Assembly: GCA_964408455.1 (NCBI GenBank)
Contig: CAYOZN010000007.1
Span: 124,001 to 188,000 of the forward strand
DNA length: 64,000 nt
Direction: 5' to 3'
Origin: CAYOZN01 sp964408455
Lineage (GTDB): Bacteria > Planctomycetota > Phycisphaerae > UBA1845 > UTPLA1
In this document: positions 8,257 to 17,569 of the stretch, piece after piece
Numbering within the stretch: the stretch's first letter is position 1
Layout of the letters: every line of letters begins with the position of its first letter
The notes under the pieces: generated by a model
The model's database searches: none
What the model was told of the DNA's origin: nothing
The model's input: only the letters and a program-made list of their open reading frames with translations
Made by a program: the position numbers and the translations under genes

Positions 8257-10073
8257 TCGATGGCATTCTTCGGCAATTGCTGGTTGCCGGTGCCGGGCTG
8301 GCGTTCGTGCTTGCTCCTGCCCTGCTGCTTCGGCTCGCAGCGCGGCGCGACGTCGTCCTGCGGCATCGACTGATGCTGGGCGTGCTGGCTGTCATAATGA
8401 TGGCACTGATTTTGCAGGCACTGGCGCCGGCCCGCTTCGCAGAATGGCGCGCGACGGGCGGGCGTGACGCGGCCGGGCAGCCGATGGCTGGCGTTGTGAC
8501 CTGGCTGCAGGGGCACACGGGAATGATGGCGATCGGCACCGCCGGACCGGCCGCCCCGCCGCGGGGCGCTGCGTCCGTTCCGGGGGCTGCCGGGGCTGGA
8601 GCGCCGGCGGCGCGAGCGGTCAGCGCGGCGCTCAATCCGGCGCTCGGCGTGTTGGTGATTTATGTCGCCGGCGTGGCACTGAGTTTGTTATTCCTGGTAT
8701 TGGGGTGGAATCGAGCACGTTCGCTGGTGCGACGCTGCCGGCCGGTGAGTGATGTGAACGTGCTGGCCGCATGGCGACGTGCCCAGCAGATCATCGAAAC
8801 GCGCGGGGCTGTCCGGCTGGTCGAAAGCGATGAAGTTTTCGCGCCGGCGTGTCGCGGCGGCTGGAGCGGCGTCGTGATCGTGCCCTCCGGGCACGCGGCT
8901 CATGGCGAGAGCTTGGTCTGCGCCCTGTGCCACGAACTGGTGCATTTGAGCCGCTTTGATCCCGCGGTCGCACTGGCGCAGCGCCTGGTCATCGCCGCGT
9001 TCTGGTTTCACCCGCTGGTGCGGATCTTCGACGCCATGCTCAGCCGCGATCGCGAACTGTCGTGCGATGCGCAAGTCGTCCGCTGCATGGACAATCCGCG
9101 CACCTATGCCCACGCCCTGCTCGATTTCTGTTGTGCGCGTCCCGCGGCTGCGGGGCTCGCCGGGTTTGACAGTGCAACCACGATCAAACGGAGAATTGAG
9201 ATGATTGCCCTTGCAAGAAACGTCACCAGCATACGCAGCATGGCAATTCTGGCGGGCGGACTCGGCCTCTGCGCGGCAATCGCCCTGGGCGCTCATGTGG
9301 CACTTGCAGCGGCCATGACGGCGCCGAAGGACGATTACGGCAACACCGACAAGGCGTCCGTCCAAGTCAAGGTGCAATCCGCGCGGGCGGGCATCGAGTC
9401 GGCAACGGTGGAGGCGCCGCCATTAGTGGCAGACCTGCCCCTGTTGCACCATGTCGGACTCGCGTTAAAGGGCGGGAACGCCGGGCGGCTGACCGGCACC
9501 TATGTGGAGCAGGAGACGCTGCTGTCCGCAGACAGGTACTACGAAGTAGTTGAGCGATTCTCCAGCGAGGAGCGCCGGTCTACGGCACGGCTCGAGCTCT
9601 CCGATCTGATCCTGAACCTGCCGGAGGGCTCCGCCCTGCGGGCCGAGTTTGAGGGCCGGCGCGTGGTACTGTCAGAGAATGAAGGGGCAACCGACATCAC
9701 GGTCCATGCGGGCGCGGTGCGTGTTTTCGACGCCGCCGGTCTGGCACGAGCGATCATTCGGCCGAAGAGCGAACGGGCGCCGCTCCGGCTTCGCGCCGAA
9801 ATGGTGCACGGGGAAGTGAGTTTCACGGTTTCGGCCGAGGGCGATCGCGAAGAGCGCCTTGTCGTGGAGCTGGATCTGACGCCGGCGCCGGCCACCGAGG
9901 TGGACAAAAAGGGCGCGGTGGAAATGCGATATCAGGTCCTCAAGCCGGACGTCGACACGGAGAATGCACCGCTACGGGTGAAGATGCAGTGGGTCATCGA
10001 CACGACTCTCCTGGCCGGGGACAAAAATGTGAACGTCGTCGAAGAGCAGCCGCGCCCGGGTTCTGTCCGTTAG
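8253..10073 (+). CDS. BlaR1/MecR1-type M56 membrane metalloprotease with a novel C-terminal domain
   Basis: 606 aa. Membrane helices lie at about 8-30, 45-60 and 130-150. The zinc site HELVH (residues 227-231) sits in ALCHELVHLSRFDP, and RDRELSCDAQVV supplies the third ligand region, as in peptidase M56. A further membrane helix (SMAILAGGLGLCAAIALGAHV) lies near 330-355. Instead of the penicillin-binding sensor of BlaR1, residues about 370-606 form an extracytoplasmic domain rich in Val and charged residues that I do not recognise. The signal sensed is therefore probably not a beta-lactam. Coupled to blaI by a 4-base overlap. Confidence 0.88.
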   Translation: MIDGILRQLLVAGAGLAFVLAPALLLRLAARRDVVLRHRLMLGVLAVIMMALILQALAPARFAEWRATGGRDAAGQPMAGVVTWLQGHTGMMAIGTAGPAAPPRGAASVPGAAGAGAPAARAVSAALNPALGVLVIYVAGVALSLLFLVLGWNRARSLVRRCRPVSDVNVLAAWRRAQQIIETRGAVRLVESDEVFAPACRGGWSGVVIVPSGHAAHGESLVCALCHELVHLSRFDPAVALAQRLVIAAFWFHPLVRIFDAMLSRDRELSCDAQVVRCMDNPRTYAHALLDFCCARPAAAGLAGFDSATTIKRRIEMIALARNVTSIRSMAILAGGLGLCAAIALGAHVALAAAMTAPKDDYGNTDKASVQVKVQSARAGIESATVEAPPLVADLPLLHHVGLALKGGNAGRLTGTYVEQETLLSADRYYEVVERFSSEERRSTARLELSDLILNLPEGSALRAEFEGRRVVLSENEGATDITVHAGAVRVFDAAGLARAIIRPKSERAPLRLRAEMVHGEVSFTVSAEGDREERLVVELDLTPAPATEVDKKGAVEMRYQVLKPDVDTENAPLRVKMQWVIDTTLLAGDKNVNVVEEQPRPGSVR

Positions 10074-10547
10074 ACCACACAGCAACCGAGCAGGCCGCAG
10101 ACGAACGACGGCATGTCTCGTTCGTCGATGCTTTTGGCCGGTGGGGCCCACCAGCCATGCTCGCGTTTTGCTGTTGGACGCTCGGCGACAATCGACTGGC
10201 GCCGGCATCGCGCACCGCTCTTCGCGGAACGCAGACCTATTCTATTGGGTAGAAAGCGCGGAGGGTCGGTGCGCAAAGCTAACGGGCGCTTTGTCGGTTT
10301 GATTCGCTTTGATTCACTTGCGCCCCCGAATCAAACCGCTCGCCGCCGTCGTTTGTGACGGGCTGTGACGGGCTGTGACACTTGGCGGCGTCTGTCACAC
10401 GACAGTCGCAGGCTTGTCGGGTGCGTCGTGAAACCGTTGTCCGGATTGTGACCGGCAACATGGGCGGCGATGTGCCGGCGCAAAGACAAGGGCCCGCGGT
10501 GCGAGGGCGCGGGCCCTGTGCCATGGTTGATGAGCGGAAATGGGAGC
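10074..10547. other. 474-bp non-coding gap between convergent genes
   Basis: It lies between the end of the M56 peptidase gene and the end of the minus-strand secreted protein gene. It holds a 10-bp tandem repeat (TGTGACGGGC twice plus TGTGAC, 10354-10379) and a strong hairpin at 10489-10517. Overlapping short ORFs here show no protein-like features. Confidence 0.6.
10489..10517. terminator. Strong GC hairpin between convergent genes
   Basis: A perfect 10-bp stem, AGGGCCCGCG and CGCGGGCCCT, with a 9-nt loop. On the minus strand it lies 31 bases after the stop of the gene at 10548 and is followed by CTTGTCTTTG. It could end transcription from that side; there is no clear T tract on the plus strand. 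Confidence 0.55.
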
Positions 10548-11915
10548 TTATGCCCGACGCGAGCGTCGCCGGCGATGCCCGAGACCGGCCACGAGCAGGG
10601 GAAGCATCATCGGCATGCCGCCGCCACAGCAATCGCCGCTGACAGGTGCGTCGGGGCCTTGGCCGGGCGAGTCGCTGTCGGCTGGCGAGCTGCCATCGTC
10701 CTGGCTTGAAGCGGCCGGCTCGCAGGCGTCCGGCGTGCCATCGCCATCGGTATCGAATTCCGGCGAGCCACAGCCGCAATTACCCGGTGCCGTTTTGTCG
10801 GCATCAATGGGACAGCCGTCGCGGTAATCCGGCGTGCCGTCGCCGTCTGCGTCGGGGCTCGCGAGGTACATTCCGAGGCGACCGTCGGCGAGCATGCAGC
10901 TGAACAGAATCTGGTTTCGGTTGTTCATGTCGCACAGGATCATCAACGTCATCATGGTCGAGCCGTCGAGTTCATCGCCTTCCTGGATCAAAGGGGACTC
11001 GGGAGACGCGGCAGAGTAGATGCCGGCTGGGCCGCCGAGGGGCCGGGCGGCAAAGACGATGTCACCGCCGTCGTTTATCTGCGGCAGCACGGTGAACTCG
11101 AATTCGCCGGTGCTGTCGGCAATGGGCGTCAACCCGCCGCCGGAGCCGGTATAAATCGCGAAATCGCCATTATCCATGATCGCGGTGAAGGCGACGACGC
11201 CGTCGGCATTCATGCGGGCCATGCCGAGCTGATCGATGGGACCGGATGAATCGGCGATCTTGATGGCCGGGGCATTCGGCTGGAGTCGGTAGAGCGCCTG
11301 GGTTCCATTGTCCATCTCGGCGAAGATCAGAACGCGCGCGTTGTTGTGAAAGTCCTGAAGGCTGAAGGACTTGAAAGCGCCGCTCGCGTCGACCAGCAAC
11401 GCCGGTGGTCCATTGTTGTCGAGATAGACGCCGGGAACGTTGGCCGCGTGGCCGACAAATGCCACGCGACCATCGTCGTTCACCATCGCCTGGGAGAAGA
11501 TGTGCAGGTTGTGCGTTAACTGCATCGTATCGTACAGCGTGGACACGAGGGGGCCGACGCCGATCGAAATGCCCGATCCGCCGGCAACCGGTAAAAACTG
11601 GAATGCCAGCTTTCCGGCATCATTGATGTCGGGAATACCCAGGCTTGCGAATTCCGCGTCCGGCGCCGTTGCTACCGGCGACAGCACACCGCCGTGAAAG
11701 CGATAGATGCCCTCGCCGCCGCCGTCCAGGTCTGCAAAAAAGGCGACTTCACCCTCGTCGTTCAATTGGCCTCCGAAGGCTATGTCGTCGATCTCGGCGG
11801 TGGTGTCGGCGATGCGCTCGAACACCTGCGGAACCACCGCCGCATGGGCCGGGGCCGCCTGCGACGCGGCAGCGGCCATCGCGAACAACAAAGTCAGTTC
11901 GGTTCGGACATTCAT
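10548..11915 (-). CDS. Secreted NxxGxVAF-repeat protein with Cys/Gly C-terminal sorting tail
   Basis: 455 aa from the ATG at 11913-11915, preceded by GGGAGGT at good spacing. A signal peptide (TELTLLFAMAAAASQAAPAHA) leads into a repeat domain with recurring motifs such as LNDEGEVAFFAD, INDAGKLAFQ, VNDDGRVAFVG, MNADGVVAFTA and INDGGDIVFAA, a beta-propeller-like pattern seen in planctomycete and myxobacterial proteins. Then come two thrombospondin type 3-like calcium repeats (DADGDGTPDYRDGCPID, DTDGDGTPDACE) and an acidic Ser/Asp linker. The end is tripartite: SGDCCGGG, a hydrophobic stretch (MPMMLPLLVAGLG), and an Arg-rich tail. That layout resembles MYXO-CTERM-type sorting signals. Likely surface-anchored; function unknown. 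Confidence 0.8.
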   Translation of the reverse strand: MNVRTELTLLFAMAAAASQAAPAHAAVVPQVFERIADTTAEIDDIAFGGQLNDEGEVAFFADLDGGGEGIYRFHGGVLSPVATAPDAEFASLGIPDINDAGKLAFQFLPVAGGSGISIGVGPLVSTLYDTMQLTHNLHIFSQAMVNDDGRVAFVGHAANVPGVYLDNNGPPALLVDASGAFKSFSLQDFHNNARVLIFAEMDNGTQALYRLQPNAPAIKIADSSGPIDQLGMARMNADGVVAFTAIMDNGDFAIYTGSGGGLTPIADSTGEFEFTVLPQINDGGDIVFAARPLGGPAGIYSAASPESPLIQEGDELDGSTMMTLMILCDMNNRNQILFSCMLADGRLGMYLASPDADGDGTPDYRDGCPIDADKTAPGNCGCGSPEFDTDGDGTPDACEPAASSQDDGSSPADSDSPGQGPDAPVSGDCCGGGMPMMLPLLVAGLGHRRRRSRRA

Positions 11916-12080
11916 GGTGCGTGTACCTCCCGGCGCGCGGGGTGCGGGCCCATCGCGCGTCACTGCATAAACGCAGTGCGCCCGATGAGGCCCTAACCGC
12001 CGCGCAAGCACCATTGAACGCAGGAGTTATCGTGCCGGACCGCCTGTCGCCGGACGGCAGTCCGACTGTAACCCAGCAGC

Positions 12081-13697
12081 CTAAGCCGTGGCGACCGGCT
12101 CTTTCGCCTGCTCTCGTGAGTTTGTACGGAAACCGTTGCCCGGTTTGATCAGTTCCTCATCCTCGGTCTCCATTCGATGGAATTGTGCCGTCAGGTAGTC
12201 CCAGTCGATGACAAGTTGACCGCCGGTGGACTCGTGCTGCTTTTCCCAGTTCATCAGAAGGTCCATGCAGGCGTGATCGATGTGATCAAGCCGTTCGAAA
12301 TGCACGTGCAGCTGGCTGGACGGCCGAACCTGTTCGAGCGCGGCGGCCAGTTGCGGCAGGCGGATGAAGGTGGCAGCGCCGCGGAGGTACATGTTCGTGC
12401 GGTCGCGTACGAGATCGTCTTCGAGTCGGATCTGCAGGTGTGAGAACGTATACAGCAGCTTGACGGCTGACAGCGCGACGCCGACGAGCACGCCCGTCAG
12501 CAGATCGGCGACGATGATCATTGTGATGGTGACGATAAAGATGGCGACTTCGCCCCTGCCAAACGCGGCGAGATCCTTCAGTGCCTTAAAATCGATGAGC
12601 TTGTAGCCGGTATAGACAAGAATGGCTGCCAGCGAGGCGGTGGGGATCATGCGCAGCACAAACGGGAGCATGGCCACGAACACCAGGAGCCACGCGCCGT
12701 GCAGAACGGCAGACGCCCGGGAGCGTGCGCCGGCTTCGATGTTGGCGGCGCTCCGCACGATGACGCCGGTCATGGGCAGGGCCCCGACGAGACCGCACAG
12801 CATGTTGCCCACGCCCTGGGCGGCGAGTTCCTTGTCGTATTTGGTGCGCGGCCCGGTGTGCAACTTGTCCACCGCCGTGGCGCACAGCAGCGTCTCGGCG
12901 CTGGCGACGAAGGCAATGGCCATGCCGGCGAGCAGCACCTGGCCGTCGATCAGCAGGGACAGACTCGAGAGGCCGGGCAGATTGAGCTCGGCCAACAATT
13001 GGTCTGGTATTGACACAAGCTTGACGGGAAGACCGGCGACGTAGGCAACGAGGGTGCCAACCAATACGGCAAGCAGCGGCCCGGGTATGACCTTCAGTCT
13101 GCCGCGGGCGATGGCCTTCCAGACGATGATCACGGCCATGGTGGCGAGTCCGATGATGGCGGCCCAATGATGGCTGGTATCGTCGGTTGGCGTAATGCCT
13201 TTTAGAACAGCCTCGGGCACGGAGAGGATGTTTTGAATTCCGCTGGACCTCGGCGCGTCATCCACCATGACGTGAAACTGCGAGGCGAGGATGAGGACGC
13301 CGATGCCGGTCAGCATGCCGCGAATGACTGCCGGCGAAACAGCGCGAAACCACTGGCCGAACTTCAGAATGCCGGCTGCAAGCTGGATGGCACCGGCAAT
13401 GAGCACGGTCATGGCCATCACCTGTAGTCCCTGGCGCGTCACGATTTCGAAGATCATGACCGAGAGGCCGGCCGCAGGACCGCTGACCTGGAGCGGAGCG
13501 CCGGCGAAGCAGCCGACGATGATGCCACCGATGATGCCGGTGATAAGTCCGGCGATGGGCGGCGCTCCGGAGGCGATGGCGATGCCCATGCACAGGGGCA
13601 GTGCCACGAGGAAGACGACGATGGAAGCCGGTAGATCGTGGCGGATGATGTCCGCCGCGGTCGAGGAGCGAGTCGGTGAAATGGACGTCGTGGACAT
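12081..13697 (-). CDS. SulP/SLC26-family anion transporter with STAS domain
   Basis: 538 aa. The membrane domain has the SulP signature region (DLPASIVVFLVALPLCMGIAIASG) and 10-14 hydrophobic segments; GLVGALPMTGVIVRSAANIEAGARSR is typical of the family. The C-terminal STAS domain covers about residues 430-510 (LHVHFERLDHIDHACMDLL). By context, next to a beta-carbonic anhydrase, the substrate is more likely bicarbonate than sulfate, as in BicA-like transporters. The ATG at 13697 lacks a strong ribosome binding site. A 7-9-7 dyad lies 53 bases upstream. Confidence 0.88.
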   Translation of the reverse strand: MSTTSISPTRSSTAADIIRHDLPASIVVFLVALPLCMGIAIASGAPPIAGLITGIIGGIIVGCFAGAPLQVSGPAAGLSVMIFEIVTRQGLQVMAMTVLIAGAIQLAAGILKFGQWFRAVSPAVIRGMLTGIGVLILASQFHVMVDDAPRSSGIQNILSVPEAVLKGITPTDDTSHHWAAIIGLATMAVIIVWKAIARGRLKVIPGPLLAVLVGTLVAYVAGLPVKLVSIPDQLLAELNLPGLSSLSLLIDGQVLLAGMAIAFVASAETLLCATAVDKLHTGPRTKYDKELAAQGVGNMLCGLVGALPMTGVIVRSAANIEAGARSRASAVLHGAWLLVFVAMLPFVLRMIPTASLAAILVYTGYKLIDFKALKDLAAFGRGEVAIFIVTITMIIVADLLTGVLVGVALSAVKLLYTFSHLQIRLEDDLVRDRTNMYLRGAATFIRLPQLAAALEQVRPSSQLHVHFERLDHIDHACMDLLMNWEKQHESTGGQLVIDWDYLTAQFHRMETEDEELIKPGNGFRTNSREQAKEPVATA

Positions 13698-13750
13698 TTT
13701 GCATTTATCCGATCCGAGGGCCGGTCACCGGTTGCGGCGCGGGCCCCATC

Positions 13751-13773
13751 TGTTTTAGTGAATGAGTAAAACA
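13751..13773. promoter_or_regulatory. Dyad upstream of the SulP gene
   Basis: TGTTTTA-GTGAATGAG-TAAAACA, perfect 7-bp arms with a 9-nt spacer, AT-rich in a GC-rich region. It is 53 bases upstream of the SulP start, a position fit for an operator. The GAATGAGTAA core recalls TetR-type sites, but no such regulator is in the window. Confidence 0.5.
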
Positions 13774-13826
13774 CGTGCGATGGCGTCTGAGTCGCGGCGA
13801 TGCTGTGATTCGCGCGGCAAGAGAAA

Positions 13827-13846
13827 GGTGCCGCGTTAACGGCACC
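13827..13846 (-). terminator. Intrinsic terminator after the carbonic anhydrase gene
   Basis: GGTGCCG-CGTTAA-CGGCACC, a 7-bp perfect stem with a 6-nt loop. On the minus strand it is followed by TTTCTCTT. It lies about 30 bases after the carbonic anhydrase stop codon, so that gene and the SulP gene may be separate transcripts. Confidence 0.65.
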
Positions 13847-13876
13847 GAGGGCGCGCGTTGTACAGCCATACCGGGA

Positions 13877-14548
13877 TCAGATGCCGGGAAGCGGAGTCGC
13901 GGTTTTGCGTGGCTCGGGTACCTTCAGCGAGCGATCGCCCAGCGGCAGAAACTGCCCCAGCTCGGGCTCGTAGGTGAAGACCTGCCCCGTCTCGATCTTG
14001 TAGACCCAGCCGTGCAGGCTCAAATCGCCGCGCGACACGGCCGCCGCGATGCAGGGATGCGTGCGCAGATTCTCGAGTTGCACCAGCACGTTTTCTTCGA
14101 CCGTCGCAGTCAGGAGATCAGGCCCTTCGAGGTGCTTGTAGGCCTTGTCCATGATGCGGCGCGTCGCCTCGGCATGGACCAGCCACGACTTGACGGCGGG
14201 CATGTCCTGGATTTCGACGGGGTTCAGCATGCCCTTCATGGCGCCGCAATGGGAATGGCCGCAGATGATCACGTCGGCAACGCCCAGGCCGGCCACGGCG
14301 AATTCGATGGTGGCCGCTTCGCCGTTGATGTCGGCCCCGTAGGCAGGGACGATGTTGCCGGCATTGCGAAGAATGAACAATTCGCCGGGCTGTGTCTGTG
14401 TGATCAGGTTTGGATTGATGCGTGAATCGGAACAGGTGATGAACAGGGCCAGAGGCTGCTGACCCTGTGCGAGTCGCTCGAAAAAACGCTTCTGTGAGCT
14501 GTAGATGTCGCGTTGAAAGCTGTGGACGCCTTGAACCAGCTTCTGCAT
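13877..14548 (-). CDS. Beta-class carbonic anhydrase
   Basis: 223 aa from the ATG at 14546-14548, with AAGGAG 8 bases upstream. Zinc ligands Cys39 and Asp41 (TCSDSR), His98 and Cys101 (GHSHCG) are all present, as are RNAGNIVPAYG and the C-terminal GDLSLHGWVYKIETGQV. It interconverts carbon dioxide and bicarbonate in the cytoplasm. The SulP transporter gene lies downstream, a frequent pairing for bicarbonate uptake. Length is normal for the plant/beta-type clade. Confidence 0.95.
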   Translation of the reverse strand: MQKLVQGVHSFQRDIYSSQKRFFERLAQGQQPLALFITCSDSRINPNLITQTQPGELFILRNAGNIVPAYGADINGEAATIEFAVAGLGVADVIICGHSHCGAMKGMLNPVEIQDMPAVKSWLVHAEATRRIMDKAYKHLEGPDLLTATVEENVLVQLENLRTHPCIAAAVSRGDLSLHGWVYKIETGQVFTYEPELGQFLPLGDRSLKVPEPRKTATPLPGI

Positions 14549-14754
14549 AACGAACTCCTTCGTCAGTTGGAATGATAATCGCACCGTCGCTTCGCGTTTG
14601 CAGCCCTGGCTGGCGGGGATGATGCCCGATGCCCTTGGCCGGCCTGGCAGGCCATAGCCGACATCACGGAGCCGAAACTTGGGCGCACGCTGCGCGCCGA
14701 GTGGCCGGGGGTGCAAACCAGTTGTCGTTGAAAAAAGACGCGGACGGTGGGAAA

Positions 14755-15135
14755 TCAGGTCAGAAGGGGGGCGCCGATGCCGTTACGCAAGTCGCGCAAT
14801 TCGTGCAGGACAAGAACCCGAAGGGCCTGTTGCGTGAGCCGTGCGGCTGTCATACGTGCCCCGGCAAAGACGCCGTGGGACGCGTTGACGTGTTCGCGAT
14901 GGCAGCGCGGCCGGGGCTCCGCCAGGTTCAGGTTTACGCCGCTGAAGACGGGCGAGTGGTCGGAATGATGTTCGTGCTCAAAGGGAAACGGGCCCGAAAC
15001 GCCGGCCATCGCCGGCGGATTTACGAGGCCGAGGAGCAGCGCGGAGAGGATGGAGCAGGCGTGCCGCGCAATGGGGCGTGCTTCGCGTGAGGCGAAGGCC
15101 ATCAGTTCTTGCGTAATGGCACGACAGTGCTTCAT
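14755..15135 (-). CDS. Possible small secreted His-rich protein
   Basis: 126 aa if started at the ATG at 15133-15135. A hydrophobic segment (ACSILSALLLGLVNPPAMA) ending in an AxA-like site suggests a signal peptide, followed by a His-rich stretch (PFEHEHHSDHSP). The rest is basic and unremarkable. Overlapping ORFs exist on the plus strand. It may be a real metal-related secreted protein or chance; I do not recognise it. Confidence 0.3.
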   Translation of the reverse strand: MKHCRAITQELMAFASREARPIARHACSILSALLLGLVNPPAMAGVSGPFPFEHEHHSDHSPVFSGVNLNLAEPRPRCHREHVNASHGVFAGARMTAARLTQQALRVLVLHELRDLRNGIGAPLLT

Positions 15136-15346
15136 TGGATTGAGTGTAATCGGCCAGGGCGGCTGCGGCAAATCCGCGCTCAGCGATCATTGGGAATTAC
15201 GCAACGCGGCATGGCGTGGTTCGGCGCATGCCGCGTCGCGGTAGGACCTATCCCGCTGCTTTATCGTCTGAGGCTGGCGATGCAATACTGTTGCACGGCA
15301 AAACGAGCGCGCAAATAAACAGCCAATCCCCGGCTTTTCGGACCTT

Positions 15347-17329
15347 TCAGGTGCCCAACACATGTCGCAAGGCACGGACCAGTTCTTCGGTCGAGTTTTC
15401 GGGGAAGCCGTGACCGACGCCTGGATACTTGACGAGTTCGACCTTTGCACCGGCCTCTCGGAGGCGATTGGCGGCCTGCACGTTTGAGTCGATGACGTTG
15501 GTCTTTTCCTGTTCGCCCAGCATCACGAACACGCGCAGCCGGGCGAGGTCCTTGTCCTCGTACACGGCCGGGCTCTCCGTCCGCGCTGCGCCGCAGACGG
15601 GGATGAGTCCGCAGAACATGTCCGGATTGCGAAGGGCGAGGTTCCATGCCGCCCAGCCGCCCTGGCTGAAGCCACCGACAACCACCTTGCGTTCGTCGAC
15701 GGCGTGGGAGTCCATGGCCTGATTGATGGCGTCGAGCACATTGTCTTCGATCCGGTGGAAGTCGTTGCCCCAACTGAAGAGGGTGCCGCCTTCGTCGAGC
15801 TGGATGGTGCCCTGCGGTGTCAGCAGGATTGCACCCACTTCGGCGGCAGCCCTCTGCCAGCGCTCAGTCGCGCCATCCATCGAGCCGTGGAAGTGATGAA
15901 GGGCGACGATAAGCGGGGCCTTCTTCTTGCGGTCGTGGTTCGGCGGCAGGGTGATCTTCCACTTGAAATCGACCGCGCGCTCCTTGAGTTCCTGTGGGAT
16001 ATTGGGCTTGCTGCGGGCCCGTTCGATGATGGCGGCGTATCGCTGGTCCTTGCGGAGGCTGTCGAAGTCGGTATCGCCTTCAATCTGGGCGACCATGTCG
16101 GAGGTGAAGCCGCCGAGTTCGACGGACTTCTGAAGGGGCGCGAACGCCTCGTCGATCTTGCCGGAGCGCGCGAGCATGCAGGAATAGTTGTAATTCGTGA
16201 GGGACAGCGCATTGTTGATGCGGTCCTTCATGGAGGCGTCGTCGCCGTGGTGCTCCTTCAAATATTCGGCGTGGGTCAGGGCCTCCCGGGCGGCGGCAAG
16301 ACCTTCCTCGATTTTGCCCTCCTGCGAGGCGCGAAAGACCTTCTCCGTGAGCTGGTCGATCCGCTGGGCGCGCTGGCCGGGTGTCAGGTCGGGATTTACG
16401 TCGGAGATCTTCGGCTTGTCGGCCGAGGGATGCACGACTCGACCGGCAGGCGCACCGGCGGCGGGCTTTGCATCTTTGGCGGACTTGAGCAGCTCTTTGT
16501 AGCGAGCGTGCTTTCGGATGTTGTCGAAATCGGGGTCATCCTCGATCTCTTCGGCGATGGGCCGGTCGCTGAAGCCGCCGAACTCGATGGCACTGGACAG
16601 ATGCTTGATGGCGTCGTCTTCGCGCTTCAGCCGCGAATACATGCAGGCGACGTTGTAGTGCGTCATCGAGAGTGGCCGCTTAAAGTCGGGGTTGTCCTTC
16701 GGCAGTTTGCGGCGGATGGCCTCGGCGTGTTCAAGCGCCTCAAGGGCGAGCTTGAGCGCCTTTTCATCGTCATCTTCCTGGGCGGAGCGGATGAGGGCGC
16801 TGGTCAGCTCCTGCACTTTTGTTCCATGCTCGGGGACGGACAGGTCGGCAATCCCGGGCTTCGGCGTCTCGGCCGTTTTCTTTTTCGCATCGCCCTTCGA
16901 ATCCGGCTTGCCTTCGGCTGCCTTGAGGTCGCGAATGCGGCGGGCAACCGCGCGGAATCGATCTTCGCCCTCGATGAGCCGGAAATCCTTGTCCGCCAGA
17001 AGATGGTCGACATCGCGGAAGCCGGCGTCGATCGCCTTGTGCAGCCAGTTGTACGCTTCGTTGCGCTCGTTGAGCAGGGCGTGCAGGCAGGCGATGTTGT
17101 AGATGGTGTCGACATCGTCGCTGCGAAGTTCGTGCATCTTGCCGGCGGCCTCGAGCGCCTTCTTGTAGTCGGCGGCCCTGTAGGCCTTGCGCAGATCGCG
17201 GGCGAGTTCGTCGAACGACTTGTCGTCGGCCATCGCCGTCGAAGTGAGGAGTAATGCGGCGACAATCGTCATCAGCCCGGCACGTAAAATCGATGGAACG
17301 ACTCCGAGACGGACATGCGCGGCAGACAT
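15347..17329 (-). CDS. Secreted TPR protein fused to a carboxylesterase
   Basis: 660 aa; the ATG is preceded by GGAGG. A signal peptide ends near AMA33. Three related modules follow, each a TPR pair closing in a D-F-D/RY motif: DTIYNIACLHALLNERNEA..., MTHYNVACMYSRLKREDDA..DDPDFDNIRKHARY, and LTNYNYSCMLARSGKIDEA..DTDFDSLRKDQRY. From about residue 440 comes an alpha/beta hydrolase of the phospholipase/carboxylesterase type: PLIVALHHFHGS, nucleophile GFSQGG, and VKYPGVGHGFPEN with the catalytic His. It is probably periplasmic. The substrate is unknown; protein-protein contact through the TPRs is likely. Confidence 0.85.
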   Translation of the reverse strand: MSAAHVRLGVVPSILRAGLMTIVAALLLTSTAMADDKSFDELARDLRKAYRAADYKKALEAAGKMHELRSDDVDTIYNIACLHALLNERNEAYNWLHKAIDAGFRDVDHLLADKDFRLIEGEDRFRAVARRIRDLKAAEGKPDSKGDAKKKTAETPKPGIADLSVPEHGTKVQELTSALIRSAQEDDDEKALKLALEALEHAEAIRRKLPKDNPDFKRPLSMTHYNVACMYSRLKREDDAIKHLSSAIEFGGFSDRPIAEEIEDDPDFDNIRKHARYKELLKSAKDAKPAAGAPAGRVVHPSADKPKISDVNPDLTPGQRAQRIDQLTEKVFRASQEGKIEEGLAAAREALTHAEYLKEHHGDDASMKDRINNALSLTNYNYSCMLARSGKIDEAFAPLQKSVELGGFTSDMVAQIEGDTDFDSLRKDQRYAAIIERARSKPNIPQELKERAVDFKWKITLPPNHDRKKKAPLIVALHHFHGSMDGATERWQRAAAEVGAILLTPQGTIQLDEGGTLFSWGNDFHRIEDNVLDAINQAMDSHAVDERKVVVGGFSQGGWAAWNLALRNPDMFCGLIPVCGAARTESPAVYEDKDLARLRVFVMLGEQEKTNVIDSNVQAANRLREAGAKVELVKYPGVGHGFPENSTEELVRALRHVLGT

Positions 17330-17392
17330 GGCATCCTCCCGTGATAAAGTGGTGTGGTATGGCTAAGTCGGGTAGTTCGTTACCGGCACGGC

Positions 17393-17398
17393 ATTATA
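17393..17398 (-). promoter_or_regulatory. TATAAT -10 box for the TPR-esterase
   Basis: TATAAT on the minus strand, 64 bases upstream of the ATG at 17329. No convincing -35 box. Confidence 0.4.
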
Positions 17399-17569
17399 CA
17401 CGCTTGCAGAGCCGAATCGAAGTTTGTGGCTGGCCTCGTGCAGAAAACAGGGCCGCCGGCGCACGGGCGGGTGGCGACGCCGGCTTTGGCACGATCCGCC
17501 CGAGCCTAAACGGATTACAAGGGCCGTGCTCACGCGGCGGCTGGGACGGGCGTGCGGCGGAGGTGCATT

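Noticed and set aside
10354..10379. TGTGACGGGC tandem repeat as an operator
   Set aside because: Two and a half copies only, in a convergent gap with no promoter; kept only as a note.
15704..17254. 516-aa open frame on the plus strand opposite the TPR-esterase
   Set aside because: Antisense shadow; the minus-strand protein has a signal peptide, TPRs and a hydrolase.
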